Assembly (NCBI GenBank): GCA_045615765.1 | Contig: JAZLFM010000043.1 | Span: forward strand, 27,431-91,430 | DNA from: UBA1715 sp045615765 | Lineage (GTDB): Bacteria > Bacteroidota > Bacteroidia > Bacteroidales > UBA1715 | Reading direction: 5' to 3' | Length of the DNA stretch: 64,000 bases | In this document: positions 53,017 through 59,637 of the stretch, in pieces | Layout of the letters: each line of letters begins with the position of its first letter | Numbering within the stretch: the stretch's first letter is position 1 | Program-made: the position numbers and the translations under genes | Notes under the pieces: model-generated | What the model was told of the DNA's origin: nothing | Databases searched by the model: none | What the model saw: only the letters and a program-made list of their open reading frames with translations

Positions 53017-53115
53017 ACAGCTAATTTATTATTTTTTATCTTTACTAACTGTCTAAAATTTCTAGATAATTATAAATCAACCTTATTTGGATTTGATTTT
53101 TGGTTAAAGAAACTT

Positions 53116-53379
53116 ATTTCCTGTCAATTATTTTCCACTGTTGAATTAGTAAAAAAAGAATAAAATGAAATACTTAAAAGATAAACAAAAAGAACAATTC
53201 GATGTCGTAAAAATAGAAGAAACACATGCTTATGTGGCTAAACTAAATACACCAACACCAATAATTAAGGTCGCTGTTATTGATTATGGTGTTATGGGAA
53301 TAGGGAAAACGATACGAAAGATATTATTTTGTCTTATTCTGTTGCTTGGTGCAGGATTGAAGGGGTATGGGCAGGACAG
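53116..53379 (+). repeat. 264-bp direct repeat, copy 1
   Basis: Nearly identical to 54086-54349, exactly 970 bp downstream, with only about four differences. The unit covers the last 15 codons of a lost gene (ISCQLFSTVELVKKE then stop), the start of an S8-like peptidase gene and the signal peptide of the following secreted protein. Copy 1 differs by Glu instead of Ala at codon 20, ATG instead of TTG at codon 44, and Leu instead of Phe in the signal peptide. Confidence 0.9.
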
Positions 53380-53812
53380 AAAAATTGTAATAGATACGTT
53401 TTTTTATCCTAAGTTTGCTAGTGATTATGCATATCTACAATACAAAAACTGTTTTTGTGAGGAAGAGGGATACATAATAATTGGTATGGAGAACGGTAAA
53501 GAAATACGTTCTGTAAAGGGAATAATTAATCCGAAATTAGTATTTGTTTTTAGAGATTATAAAGGAAAGATAGTTGGAGATTCAACTATAAAAAGTTGTT
53601 CGTTAAATATTTCACCTCATGTCTATGAAATATACAGTAGTAAGAAAAGGTTGAATTTTGAGGTGTTTAGTCCACCATATTGGACAAAAGGTTCTCTAAA
53701 AGAAACTGATACCACAGTACATATTAATCTATATTTAATAGAAAACAAATATATGGATTCTCTATGTAATGAGAAAAAAATAAAAAAAGTGTTTGATAAA
53801 AATTTTAAGTAA
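53165..53812 (+). CDS. Secreted protein fused to a short S8-peptidase N-terminus
   Basis: The 215-codon frame joins two things. Residues 1-43 look like the start of an S8 subtilisin-like protease, up to the catalytic-Asp strand (IIKVAVIDYGV). From Met44 (53294) begins a signal peptide (IRKILFCLILLLGAGLKGYGQ) and a secreted domain of about 145 residues with a CxC pair (NCFCEEEG) and DSTIKSCSLNI. The real product probably starts at 53294. It is a divergent paralogue of the protein at 55427. Twelve bases after its stop the next S8 fragment starts. Function unknown; an inhibitor or immunity role is a guess. Confidence 0.6.
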   Translation: MKYLKDKQKEQFDVVKIEETHAYVAKLNTPTPIIKVAVIDYGVMGIGKTIRKILFCLILLLGAGLKGYGQDRKIVIDTFFYPKFASDYAYLQYKNCFCEEEGYIIIGMENGKEIRSVKGIINPKLVFVFRDYKGKIVGDSTIKSCSLNISPHVYEIYSSKKRLNFEVFSPPYWTKGSLKETDTTVHINLYLIENKYMDSLCNEKKIKKVFDKNFK

Positions 53813-53823
53813 ATATTAATTCT

Positions 53824-54114
53824 ATGAACAAACTAATGCAATCATATTTAAACCTCATTGGTTATACTAATTTTTTTAAACCTTTTTGTCCTGATGAAAT
53901 AAAAAATATAGTAAAAGGTGATAGTTTAATATGTATTTGTGTAATTGATAATGGGGTAATAGAATCTATAGATAGTAATGGAGAAGAAATACCTGTACAT
54001 GAAGCTTTTAATAATTTGCATCCTACTTTTTATAGAGTCAGAAACAATGAGTATCATAATCACAGGGATAATAAATATAGCTGTGATTTCCTGTCAATTA
54101 TTTTCCACTGTTGA
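53824..54114 (+). pseudogene. S8 peptidase-like N-terminal fragment
   Basis: About 80 residues match the S8-like start found at 55986: the strand ICICVIDNGVIES with the catalytic Asp, then GEEIPVHEAFNNLHPTFYRVRNNEYHNHRDN. It breaks off just before the HGT motif that holds the catalytic His, where the second 264-bp repeat (from 54086) begins, and ends in unrelated residues. No Ser motif exists, so it cannot be a protease. Confidence 0.65.
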
Positions 54115-54349
54115 ATTAGTAAAAAAAGAATAAAATGAAATACTTAAAAGATAAACAAAAAGAACAATTCGATGTCGTAAAAATAGAAGAAGCACATGCT
54201 TATGTGGCTAAACTAAATACACCAACACCAATAATTAAGGTCGCTGTTATTGATTATGGTGTTTTGGGAATAGGGAAAACGATACGAAAGATATTATTTT
54301 GTTTTATTCTGTTGCTTGGTGCAGGATTGAAGGGGTATGGGCAGGATAG
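54086..54349 (+). repeat. 264-bp direct repeat, copy 2
   Basis: Copy 2 of the unit at 53116-53379. It replaces the rest of the S8-like gene that starts at 53824, so the duplication or recombination happened after that gene was in place. Its internal Met44 codon is TTG (54264). Confidence 0.9.
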
Positions 54350-54989
54350 TCTTTCGATTGATTGTGTCAAAAAGGATTACTCATTTTCAGATAATTATTA
54401 TGAATTGAGAAGAAATGTGTTAAGATGTCAATCTCCTCTTTGTTTATTATTAATAAAATCTAATAATTTAAATTATAATCTCAGTCCGGGCTTTAATTGT
54501 AATCCACCCAATACTAGTCCATTGTCCATTTGTAATTTCGAGGAAAAATTAAGAAGAATATCTTTATATGATAATTTTCTCATTTTATACAAAGCAGAGG
54601 AACAGAAGAATTTGTATCAATTGAGAGAAATTTCTGAAAATTGTTATTTTCAAGAGTTTATTTGGATTTATGTCGAAAATATTTATGAATTTACAAATAG
54701 TCAAGAGTGTTTTTTTTACGTCATAAAAAAAGGGAATAGATTCTTAATAGTAGAACCAATCATAGTATTAAAAGAAAAAAAACATTGTGAGCAAGATGTA
54801 ATAGAATCATTAAAAGAAAAACAACAGTTTGATTATCAGAGATTAGGACTAATAAAAAAGAAAATTATTGTTCATCTACCAGTTTCTTTTGACGCAGAGT
54901 ATTGTACAAGCCTTTTTATTGAATCACAGCAGTATTCAACTGTAAAATATAAAACAAATAAGATAAAAAAAATAAATTATGAATACTAA
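54135..54989 (+). CDS. Secreted protein fused to the same S8 N-terminus, different mature domain
   Basis: A 284-codon frame. The first 70 residues are almost identical to those at 53165 (S8-like start and signal peptide ending GLKGYGQD), but the mature part of about 213 residues is unrelated: Cys- and Asn-rich at first (CQSPLCLLLIKSNNLNYNL), then helical and very Lys-rich. The true start may be TTG at 54264. The end overlaps the next S8 fragment by 11 bases. So one 5' cassette serves two different mature domains. Confidence 0.6.
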   Translation: MKYLKDKQKEQFDVVKIEEAHAYVAKLNTPTPIIKVAVIDYGVLGIGKTIRKILFCFILLLGAGLKGYGQDSLSIDCVKKDYSFSDNYYELRRNVLRCQSPLCLLLIKSNNLNYNLSPGFNCNPPNTSPLSICNFEEKLRRISLYDNFLILYKAEEQKNLYQLREISENCYFQEFIWIYVENIYEFTNSQECFFYVIKKGNRFLIVEPIIVLKEKKHCEQDVIESLKEKQQFDYQRLGLIKKKIIVHLPVSFDAEYCTSLFIESQQYSTVKYKTNKIKKINYEY

Positions 54990-55446
54990 TAATAAAATAT
55001 TCAAATCTCAATTGAATTTACAAGTTATTAATGTTGAACAGGCTTGGCAAGAACTAAATAACGTCAGTTCTGAAAAGAGATATGGTGATAATTCTATTGT
55101 TATTGCAGTTGTTGATTACTCCGGGATTGAATCAAAAATAGAACCCACAAATGGAGAGGTGGTTCCTGTTCATTCAGTTTTTCGTAATACAAATGGCAAG
55201 GAAAAAATACCTCTTTTTTTTCGTATGGCAACAGGAGAGATGAATAATAATTTCTCACCTCTTTATTCAGGAATTCATGGCACATGTGTTGCAGGATTGA
55301 TTGGTGCAAAAATGAATGACTATAGTGTAGTTGGTGTTGCACCTAATGTAAGATTAATTTCTTTAGAATTCTTAATTCATACGGCATGGAACGAAGACTA
55401 CGAAAACGAGAAAACTTGGATGTGTTATGGGAGTAAGAATGACTAA
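54979..55446 (+). pseudogene. S8 peptidase-like fragment with catalytic Asp and His, no Ser
   Basis: The longest of the S8 pieces (155 codons). It has INVEQAWQELNN, the Asp strand IVIAVVDYSGIES, VPVHSVFRN, then the His motif GIHGTCVAGLIGAKMNDYSVVGVAPN, which is typical of S8 peptidases. It breaks off shortly after (LISLEFLIHTAWNEDY), well before the Ser motif GTSxAxP. A frame change at the start of the next secreted gene (55427) ends it. Confidence 0.8.
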
Positions 55447-55999
55447 ATTAAAAATATTATTTTGTTTTGTTCTGTTGTTTGGTGCAGGATTGAAGGGGTA
55501 TGGGCAGGATAGAAAAATTGTGATTGATAGTATTCTATATCAAGGTGTAATGGTTGATCATTTTGGCTCGAAATTCTATACAACAGTTGATCGGTGTGCA
55601 TGTAGAGCCGAGAGAGAATTAATAGTTCCTGTAACAGATCCCAATTTTTATGCTTGGGGAGGAGGAAGATATTTATTTGATCCTTCTGTTACTTTTTATT
55701 TTTGTGATAAAAGTAAAAAATATCTTATTGCAGACACAACAATTATTGGCTGTACGTTGGTGATTACGGAGCAGATGTTCGAAAAATATGCTCAACATAA
55801 TGTTTTGTATTATTTTGTTCAAATTAATGGTACAAATAGATGGTGTTTGGATACATTATCATCTCAAGATTTAATCAAAAAAATTACCATTTACCCTACT
55901 CAAGATGATATTACTGGAAAAGATGAAGCATACCAATGGTATTTAGATAAAATCAGGGAACTAAAAAAACACAGAAATAAAAAAGTTGGATATGAATAG
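55427..55999 (+). CDS. Secreted protein, paralogue of the one at 53165
   Basis: A 190-residue protein (or 186 from ATG 55439) with signal peptide KLKILFCFVLLFGAGLKGYGQ. The start of the mature part (DRKIVIDS) and later blocks (CACRAE, DTTIIGCTLVITEQMFEKY) align with the product at 53294, with a CxC pair in the same place. It overlaps the stop of the S8 fragment before it and the start of the S8-like frame after it. Its job is unknown. Confidence 0.7.
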   Translation: MGVRMTKLKILFCFVLLFGAGLKGYGQDRKIVIDSILYQGVMVDHFGSKFYTTVDRCACRAERELIVPVTDPNFYAWGGGRYLFDPSVTFYFCDKSKKYLIADTTIIGCTLVITEQMFEKYAQHNVLYYFVQINGTNRWCLDTLSSQDLIKKITIYPTQDDITGKDEAYQWYLDKIRELKKHRNKKVGYE

Positions 56000-57884
56000 T
56001 TTAAGTAACAAGCAACAGTATTTGAATTTAATTAATTACTTTAAATTATTAAATTCAAGTGATACAGAAATAAAAAATAAATCTAAAGGCGTAAATGATA
56101 TAACGATTTGTGTCCTAGATCAAGGAGTAATAGAATCAAAACAAGAAAGTGGTAATGAAGTTCCTGTTCATGAAGCATTTGATGGTTTGCATCCTATTTT
56201 TTATAGAATCAGAAACAATGAGACTCATAATCATTGGGATAATAACTTGGATAGTCTTATGAACACGCTACAGAAAATATTGCTCATTATTGCAACGATG
56301 ATTCTATCGTCGCACACATTGTTTTCGCAGAGTAAACCGCCCCGAAAATCCATTGAATTACACTATTCGGAATTAAAGCTACTCGGGAAAACAGCCGTGT
56401 TCGAAAAAAATGGATTGACAAAAAAAGTGAGAGATTCTGTTGATATGATAGAGTTTTTTATAGATGTGCCCTATGCTGATTCGATTTGTATTACGCCGAA
56501 GGATTTTAAAAATCTTGATAAACTAAATATAGTGGGGAATGGATATGTGTTTGCCGAATTAGAAGGATTACAGAAGTTCAAGAATCTAACATATCTGCAT
56601 AATGAATGTGTTATGTTTGATTATTCTAAAATTCTCAATTGGGAAATTTTAAATAAATTGGAAATTGAACATAGGAGTGGTGTTCAATTTTATACTCCGA
56701 AATATAAGATAGAAGATTTAGATATTGTATTCCCCAAAAATCTTGATACACTAATCATTAATGGAATTAATTCGTTTGACTATGATTCAAAGTGGTTTGC
56801 TTCTCACTGCAACAATTTGAAGTATTTTAGATTTGCTACCAATGTTTGTGAAATGTACCTCGAAACAGAGACTTGTAATCATATAGAAGATTGTATGATT
56901 GCAAATTTCTATTCAGATGACTATAGTTATTGTTGGCAAGATGAAAATGTAGGCGTTTGGGTTGATAAATTAGAATTAATTGTACCATATATAAAATCAA
57001 AGGATATTCGATGTATTGCAAATTACAATACCAATGTATATCCAATATCAAATTCATTAATAATGATGAAACAAGATACAGGGACAACATTGCTTGAAAA
57101 AGCTCGAAAATACGGCTTCCTTGGTAATATAAATGAATTATCGTTTGACAAAAAATATATTGGTCTTGAGGAAAACTGTATTGTTGATATAAATAAAAGT
57201 AAGTTCTATGGTGATTCTCTTGTGATGTACTATAGAAACGGAGAAATAGCATGTCGAGGACAGTATAAAAATGGGTCACGGTGTGGAATTTGGCATTTTT
57301 ATGTCCCCGAACTTGAAATAATGCAAAAGTATTATAATGAAATAGGAGAAATAGATTCTGTATTGACACCCGTACAATCTATAAAAAGCAAGTCTGTTCC
57401 TAATGGACTGAGGTACGCAGGAAGAATTGACAAAGAAAAGTATTTAGACACCATGCGTACGGTTGCTCCGCCAATTATTATACAAAACGATGATGGGACA
57501 ACTTATGAAAGATATTGGTCACACAAGGCAGACTGGTATCCAGTGAAAATAGATAATGAATTATCTACGTACATATTGCTAAAAGATACTATACATAATA
57601 TGTTTTGGGAAATTGTGTTGGCGAACGATGATGTGTCTATGGCAATGCGATATGATGCACAAACAAAAGAGATTACCGAATATTTTGATGGATGTGTTAC
57701 TTGGTATTCTATAGGTTCGAATTCTAAATATTGCAAAAATAGTTTTGTGCAATGTGTTGGTTGTTTTGATGATTACGAACGCAACAAAATCATAGAAAAA
57801 AATGTTGATTTAGAACAGGATAAACAAAAGGACGAATTTTTGAACGAGGTATATAAAACATTACGGTATTATGGGTATTTATAA
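55986..57884 (+). CDS. Secreted LRR/MORN-like protein behind an S8-like N-terminal segment
   Basis: A 632-codon frame. Residues 1-90 are S8-like (ITICVLDQGVIES, VPVHEAFDGLHPIFYRIRNNETHNHWDN), cut at the same place as the fragment at 53824. A signal peptide then starts at Met92-93 (about 56261: TLQKILLIIATMILSSHTLFSQ). The secreted part has irregular leucine-rich strands (about 150-280) and a MORN/YwqK-like repeat (SLVMYYRNGEIACRGQYKNG, about 414-433). The real start is probably 56261. It resembles the truncated gene at 57959 and the one at the window end in its leucine-rich part. Confidence 0.65.
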   Translation: MDMNSLSNKQQYLNLINYFKLLNSSDTEIKNKSKGVNDITICVLDQGVIESKQESGNEVPVHEAFDGLHPIFYRIRNNETHNHWDNNLDSLMNTLQKILLIIATMILSSHTLFSQSKPPRKSIELHYSELKLLGKTAVFEKNGLTKKVRDSVDMIEFFIDVPYADSICITPKDFKNLDKLNIVGNGYVFAELEGLQKFKNLTYLHNECVMFDYSKILNWEILNKLEIEHRSGVQFYTPKYKIEDLDIVFPKNLDTLIINGINSFDYDSKWFASHCNNLKYFRFATNVCEMYLETETCNHIEDCMIANFYSDDYSYCWQDENVGVWVDKLELIVPYIKSKDIRCIANYNTNVYPISNSLIMMKQDTGTTLLEKARKYGFLGNINELSFDKKYIGLEENCIVDINKSKFYGDSLVMYYRNGEIACRGQYKNGSRCGIWHFYVPELEIMQKYYNEIGEIDSVLTPVQSIKSKSVPNGLRYAGRIDKEKYLDTMRTVAPPIIIQNDDGTTYERYWSHKADWYPVKIDNELSTYILLKDTIHNMFWEIVLANDDVSMAMRYDAQTKEITEYFDGCVTWYSIGSNSKYCKNSFVQCVGCFDDYERNKIIEKNVDLEQDKQKDEFLNEVYKTLRYYGYL

Positions 57885-57958
57885 TTCAATGAAATGGTAT
57901 AAAGGCGAAGAAGATAGATACAGATACGAACATTCAATAAATTTTAACGAGAACTAAC

Positions 57959-58144
57959 ATGCCATTACGAATAACCATATTGTTTATAGTATCATTCCTT
58001 TGCACCACAGCAGTGGCGCAGATGGACAATGACGGCAATTTCCATTGGGACGAGTTGTATCAGCCAAACGGGATTTTGGAACTTGGCATATCGTTGCCTG
58101 TAAATATTTATTTATCAAAACAATTTTATAATTTTGTACTATAA
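57959..58144 (+). pseudogene. Truncated paralogue of the secreted protein at the window end
   Basis: Encodes a signal peptide and about 40 residues (AQMDNDGNFHWDELYQPNGI, then LELGISLPVNI) that match the start of the gene at 63560 (AQMDKDGNFHCDELYTPDEI) residue for residue in most places. It then diverges and stops, just as the toxin-antitoxin-like cassette begins. It is a broken copy, not a complete protein. Confidence 0.7.
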
Positions 58145-58157
58145 AAAGTGTAAGATA

Positions 58158-58373
58158 GTGAATATCAAAGATAAAATAGAATATTTTTTAATGTTACTTG
58201 AATTGTTTGCCCAAAAATACAATTTAAGTTGCGAGCAAGCATATTCATATATTAGCAAGTATAATGGTGTGGAATATGTGGAACAACAATATAATATTCT
58301 CCATACACTGTCTTTTCCCGATATGGTTGAGAGTTTGTCGGCATTTTGTAAACGTAATGGAGGAAATTTGTAA
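58158..58373 (+). CDS. DUF3791-family small protein, likely antitoxin
   Basis: A 71-residue helical protein matching DUF3791: DKIEYFLMLLELFAQKYNLS, AYSYISKYNGVEYVEQQYNILHTLSF. In many genomes a DUF3791 gene sits before a DUF3990 gene, and this layout (TAATG overlap) is seen here. The start is a GTG; TTG at 58134 would add eight residues. Confidence 0.75.
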   Translation: MNIKDKIEYFLMLLELFAQKYNLSCEQAYSYISKYNGVEYVEQQYNILHTLSFPDMVESLSAFCKRNGGNL

Positions 58374-58849
58374 TGAAATTGTTTCATGGTTCAAATATGA
58401 ATATTGAAAAAATAGATTTGCAAAAATCAAAACCAAGTAAAGACTTTGGACGAGCGTTCTATTTGTCTGCCGAGGAAGAACAAGCGAAGGAAATGGCTGA
58501 TTATAAAGTATCTACATTTGGTGGAAAATGTGTGGTAAATACGTACGAATGTGCAGATGAGATATTGCAAGATTCCTCGTTACAAATAAAGACCTTTGCG
58601 GATTATTCTACAGAATGGGCAAAATTTATTTTTGCTAATCGTGATAATATTCAAGATGCAAATATTCATGATTTTGACATTGTTTATGGACCAATTGCAA
58701 ATGATAGAGTTGGTCGACAAATAATGAATCTAAAAGAGGGATATATTTCTTTTGAGGAATTTATGCAACGCTTGCAATTTATGAAAGGAATAACTTTTCA
58801 ATATGCGTTTTGCACAGAAAAAGCAATTTCAAAATTGAAGAAGATATGA
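58373..58849 (+). CDS. DUF3990-family protein, probable ADP-ribosyltransferase-fold toxin
   Basis: A 158-residue protein with the DUF3990 pattern: LFHGSNMNIEKIDL at the N-terminus, GRAFYLSAEEEQAKEMA (about 24-40), then FDIVYGPIANDRVG (about 101-114) and a Glu-Gln-like end (QYAFCTEKAISKLKK). The early His-Gly and Tyr-x-Ser blocks resemble the ADP-ribosyltransferase fold, which fits a toxin that modifies a host target. This is known for the family as a prediction; nothing here proves activity. Confidence 0.8.
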   Translation: MKLFHGSNMNIEKIDLQKSKPSKDFGRAFYLSAEEEQAKEMADYKVSTFGGKCVVNTYECADEILQDSSLQIKTFADYSTEWAKFIFANRDNIQDANIHDFDIVYGPIANDRVGRQIMNLKEGYISFEEFMQRLQFMKGITFQYAFCTEKAISKLKKI

Positions 58850-59061
58850 ATGTTTCCGAAAAAGATTTCAAATTTATGGTTGAAAATCAAACAACTAACG
58901 TAATTGCAATGTTGGTTGACGAAAAACATTTAACCATGCACGAAGCAATGAACATTTGGTTTAATTCCGAAACACGTAAACGTCTAAACAACCCAAAAAC
59001 AGGACTTTATTTTCAAAGTCCGAATTATGTATTTTCTTTTCTAAAAGAAGAATTGGATTAA
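58846..59061 (+). CDS. Third gene of the DUF3791-DUF3990 cassette
   Basis: A 71-residue acidic helical protein (MNVSEKDFKFMVENQTTNVI, then HLTMHEAMNIWFNSETRKRL). ATGA overlap with the DUF3990 stop makes it part of the same operon. It resembles the small proteins often found as a third partner of DUF3990, perhaps a second antitoxin. I chose the ATG at 58846. Confidence 0.7.
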   Translation: MNVSEKDFKFMVENQTTNVIAMLVDEKHLTMHEAMNIWFNSETRKRLNNPKTGLYFQSPNYVFSFLKEELD

Positions 59062-59095
59062 AAAAACTCAAACTTTCATATCATTATTTGAATGT

Positions 59096-59593
59096 ATGAA
59101 ACCAAAACTCGCATTCATAGCAATCTTTTTCATTCTTGGCTTTGCAGGTTTTTGCCAAGAAGCAGTGGATTTAGGTCTATCTGTGAAATGGGCAACGTGT
59201 AATGTAGGTGCAAATACACCCGAAGAATATGGAGAATACTATACATTTGATGAAGCAAAAAAAATATCAAATTCTAAATGGCGAGTGCCAACCATAAAAG
59301 AATGTCAAGAATTGGTAGATAATTGCAAGTACAAATGGATAACGCAAAATGGTGTCGAAGGTGGATTATTTACGAGCAAGAAAAATGGCAACTCCATTTT
59401 TCTTCCTGCTGGTGGCAACCGCTACGGTTCGGATGTGGACGACGTGGGTAGTTACGGGTACTACTGGTCTTCGTCTGCCTACTCCTACGGCAGCGTCGCC
59501 TACTATCTGTACTTCCTCGACGACTATGCCCGCACGAGCAGCAGCTACCGCATCGGTGGGCTCTCTGTGCGTCTTGTTCAAGATGTGAAATAA
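59096..59593 (+). CDS. Secreted FISUMP-domain protein with a variable-region-like 3' end
   Basis: A 165-residue protein with signal peptide (KPKLAFIAIFFILGFAGFCQ) and a FISUMP/DUF1566-type C-type-lectin-like domain (AVDLGLSVKWATCNVGA at about 22-38, WRVPTIKECQELV, GYYWSSSAYSYGSVAYYLYF, GGLSVRLVQ). From codon 106 (59411) the base composition jumps to GC-rich: 22 of the 31 codons 125-155 end in C, against 8 of the first 60. NNC codons in a lectin fold at the C-terminus are the mark of diversity-generating-retroelement target proteins. No reverse transcriptase or template repeat is in the window, so any diversifying element acts from elsewhere or acted in the past. Confidence 0.85.
   Translation: MKPKLAFIAIFFILGFAGFCQEAVDLGLSVKWATCNVGANTPEEYGEYYTFDEAKKISNSKWRVPTIKECQELVDNCKYKWITQNGVEGGLFTSKKNGNSIFLPAGGNRYGSDVDDVGSYGYYWSSSAYSYGSVAYYLYFLDDYARTSSSYRIGGLSVRLVQDVK
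59411..59581 (+). other. Candidate retroelement variable region
   Basis: A GC-rich block at the 3' end of the FISUMP gene, with mostly TAC, GCC, AGC, GGC, GAC, CGC, TTC, CTC, GTC, TCC and ATC codons between invariant-looking TACTGG and CTCTCTGTGCG. Such NNC codons are what adenine mutagenesis of AAC codons gives. The stop and the following noncoding bases return to AT-rich sequence. Confidence 0.6.
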
Positions 59594-59637
59594 AAAACGA
59601 TGAAAATAATTTTTGAATTAAACTTTTTATAGTTATT

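Larger units (their letters stand above)
52626..53060 (-). mobile_element. IS3-family insertion sequence remnant
   Basis: Both transposase frames survive in pieces on the minus strand: orfA at 52813-53016 and the first part of orfB at 52626-52826, joined by A8-G on the coding strand (52833-52840), the typical -1 frameshift site of IS3 elements. orfB breaks off after LIDKIHALH, with a one-base insertion that shifts out the expected PTFGS. The 5' end near 53060 (AACTGTCTAAAATTTC on the plus strand) may be the terminal repeat. The far end and most of orfB are missing, so it cannot move by itself. Confidence 0.75.

Noticed and set aside
53165..55446. Functional S8 peptidases
   Set aside because: No copy has the Ser motif; all end before it, so none can be an active protease.
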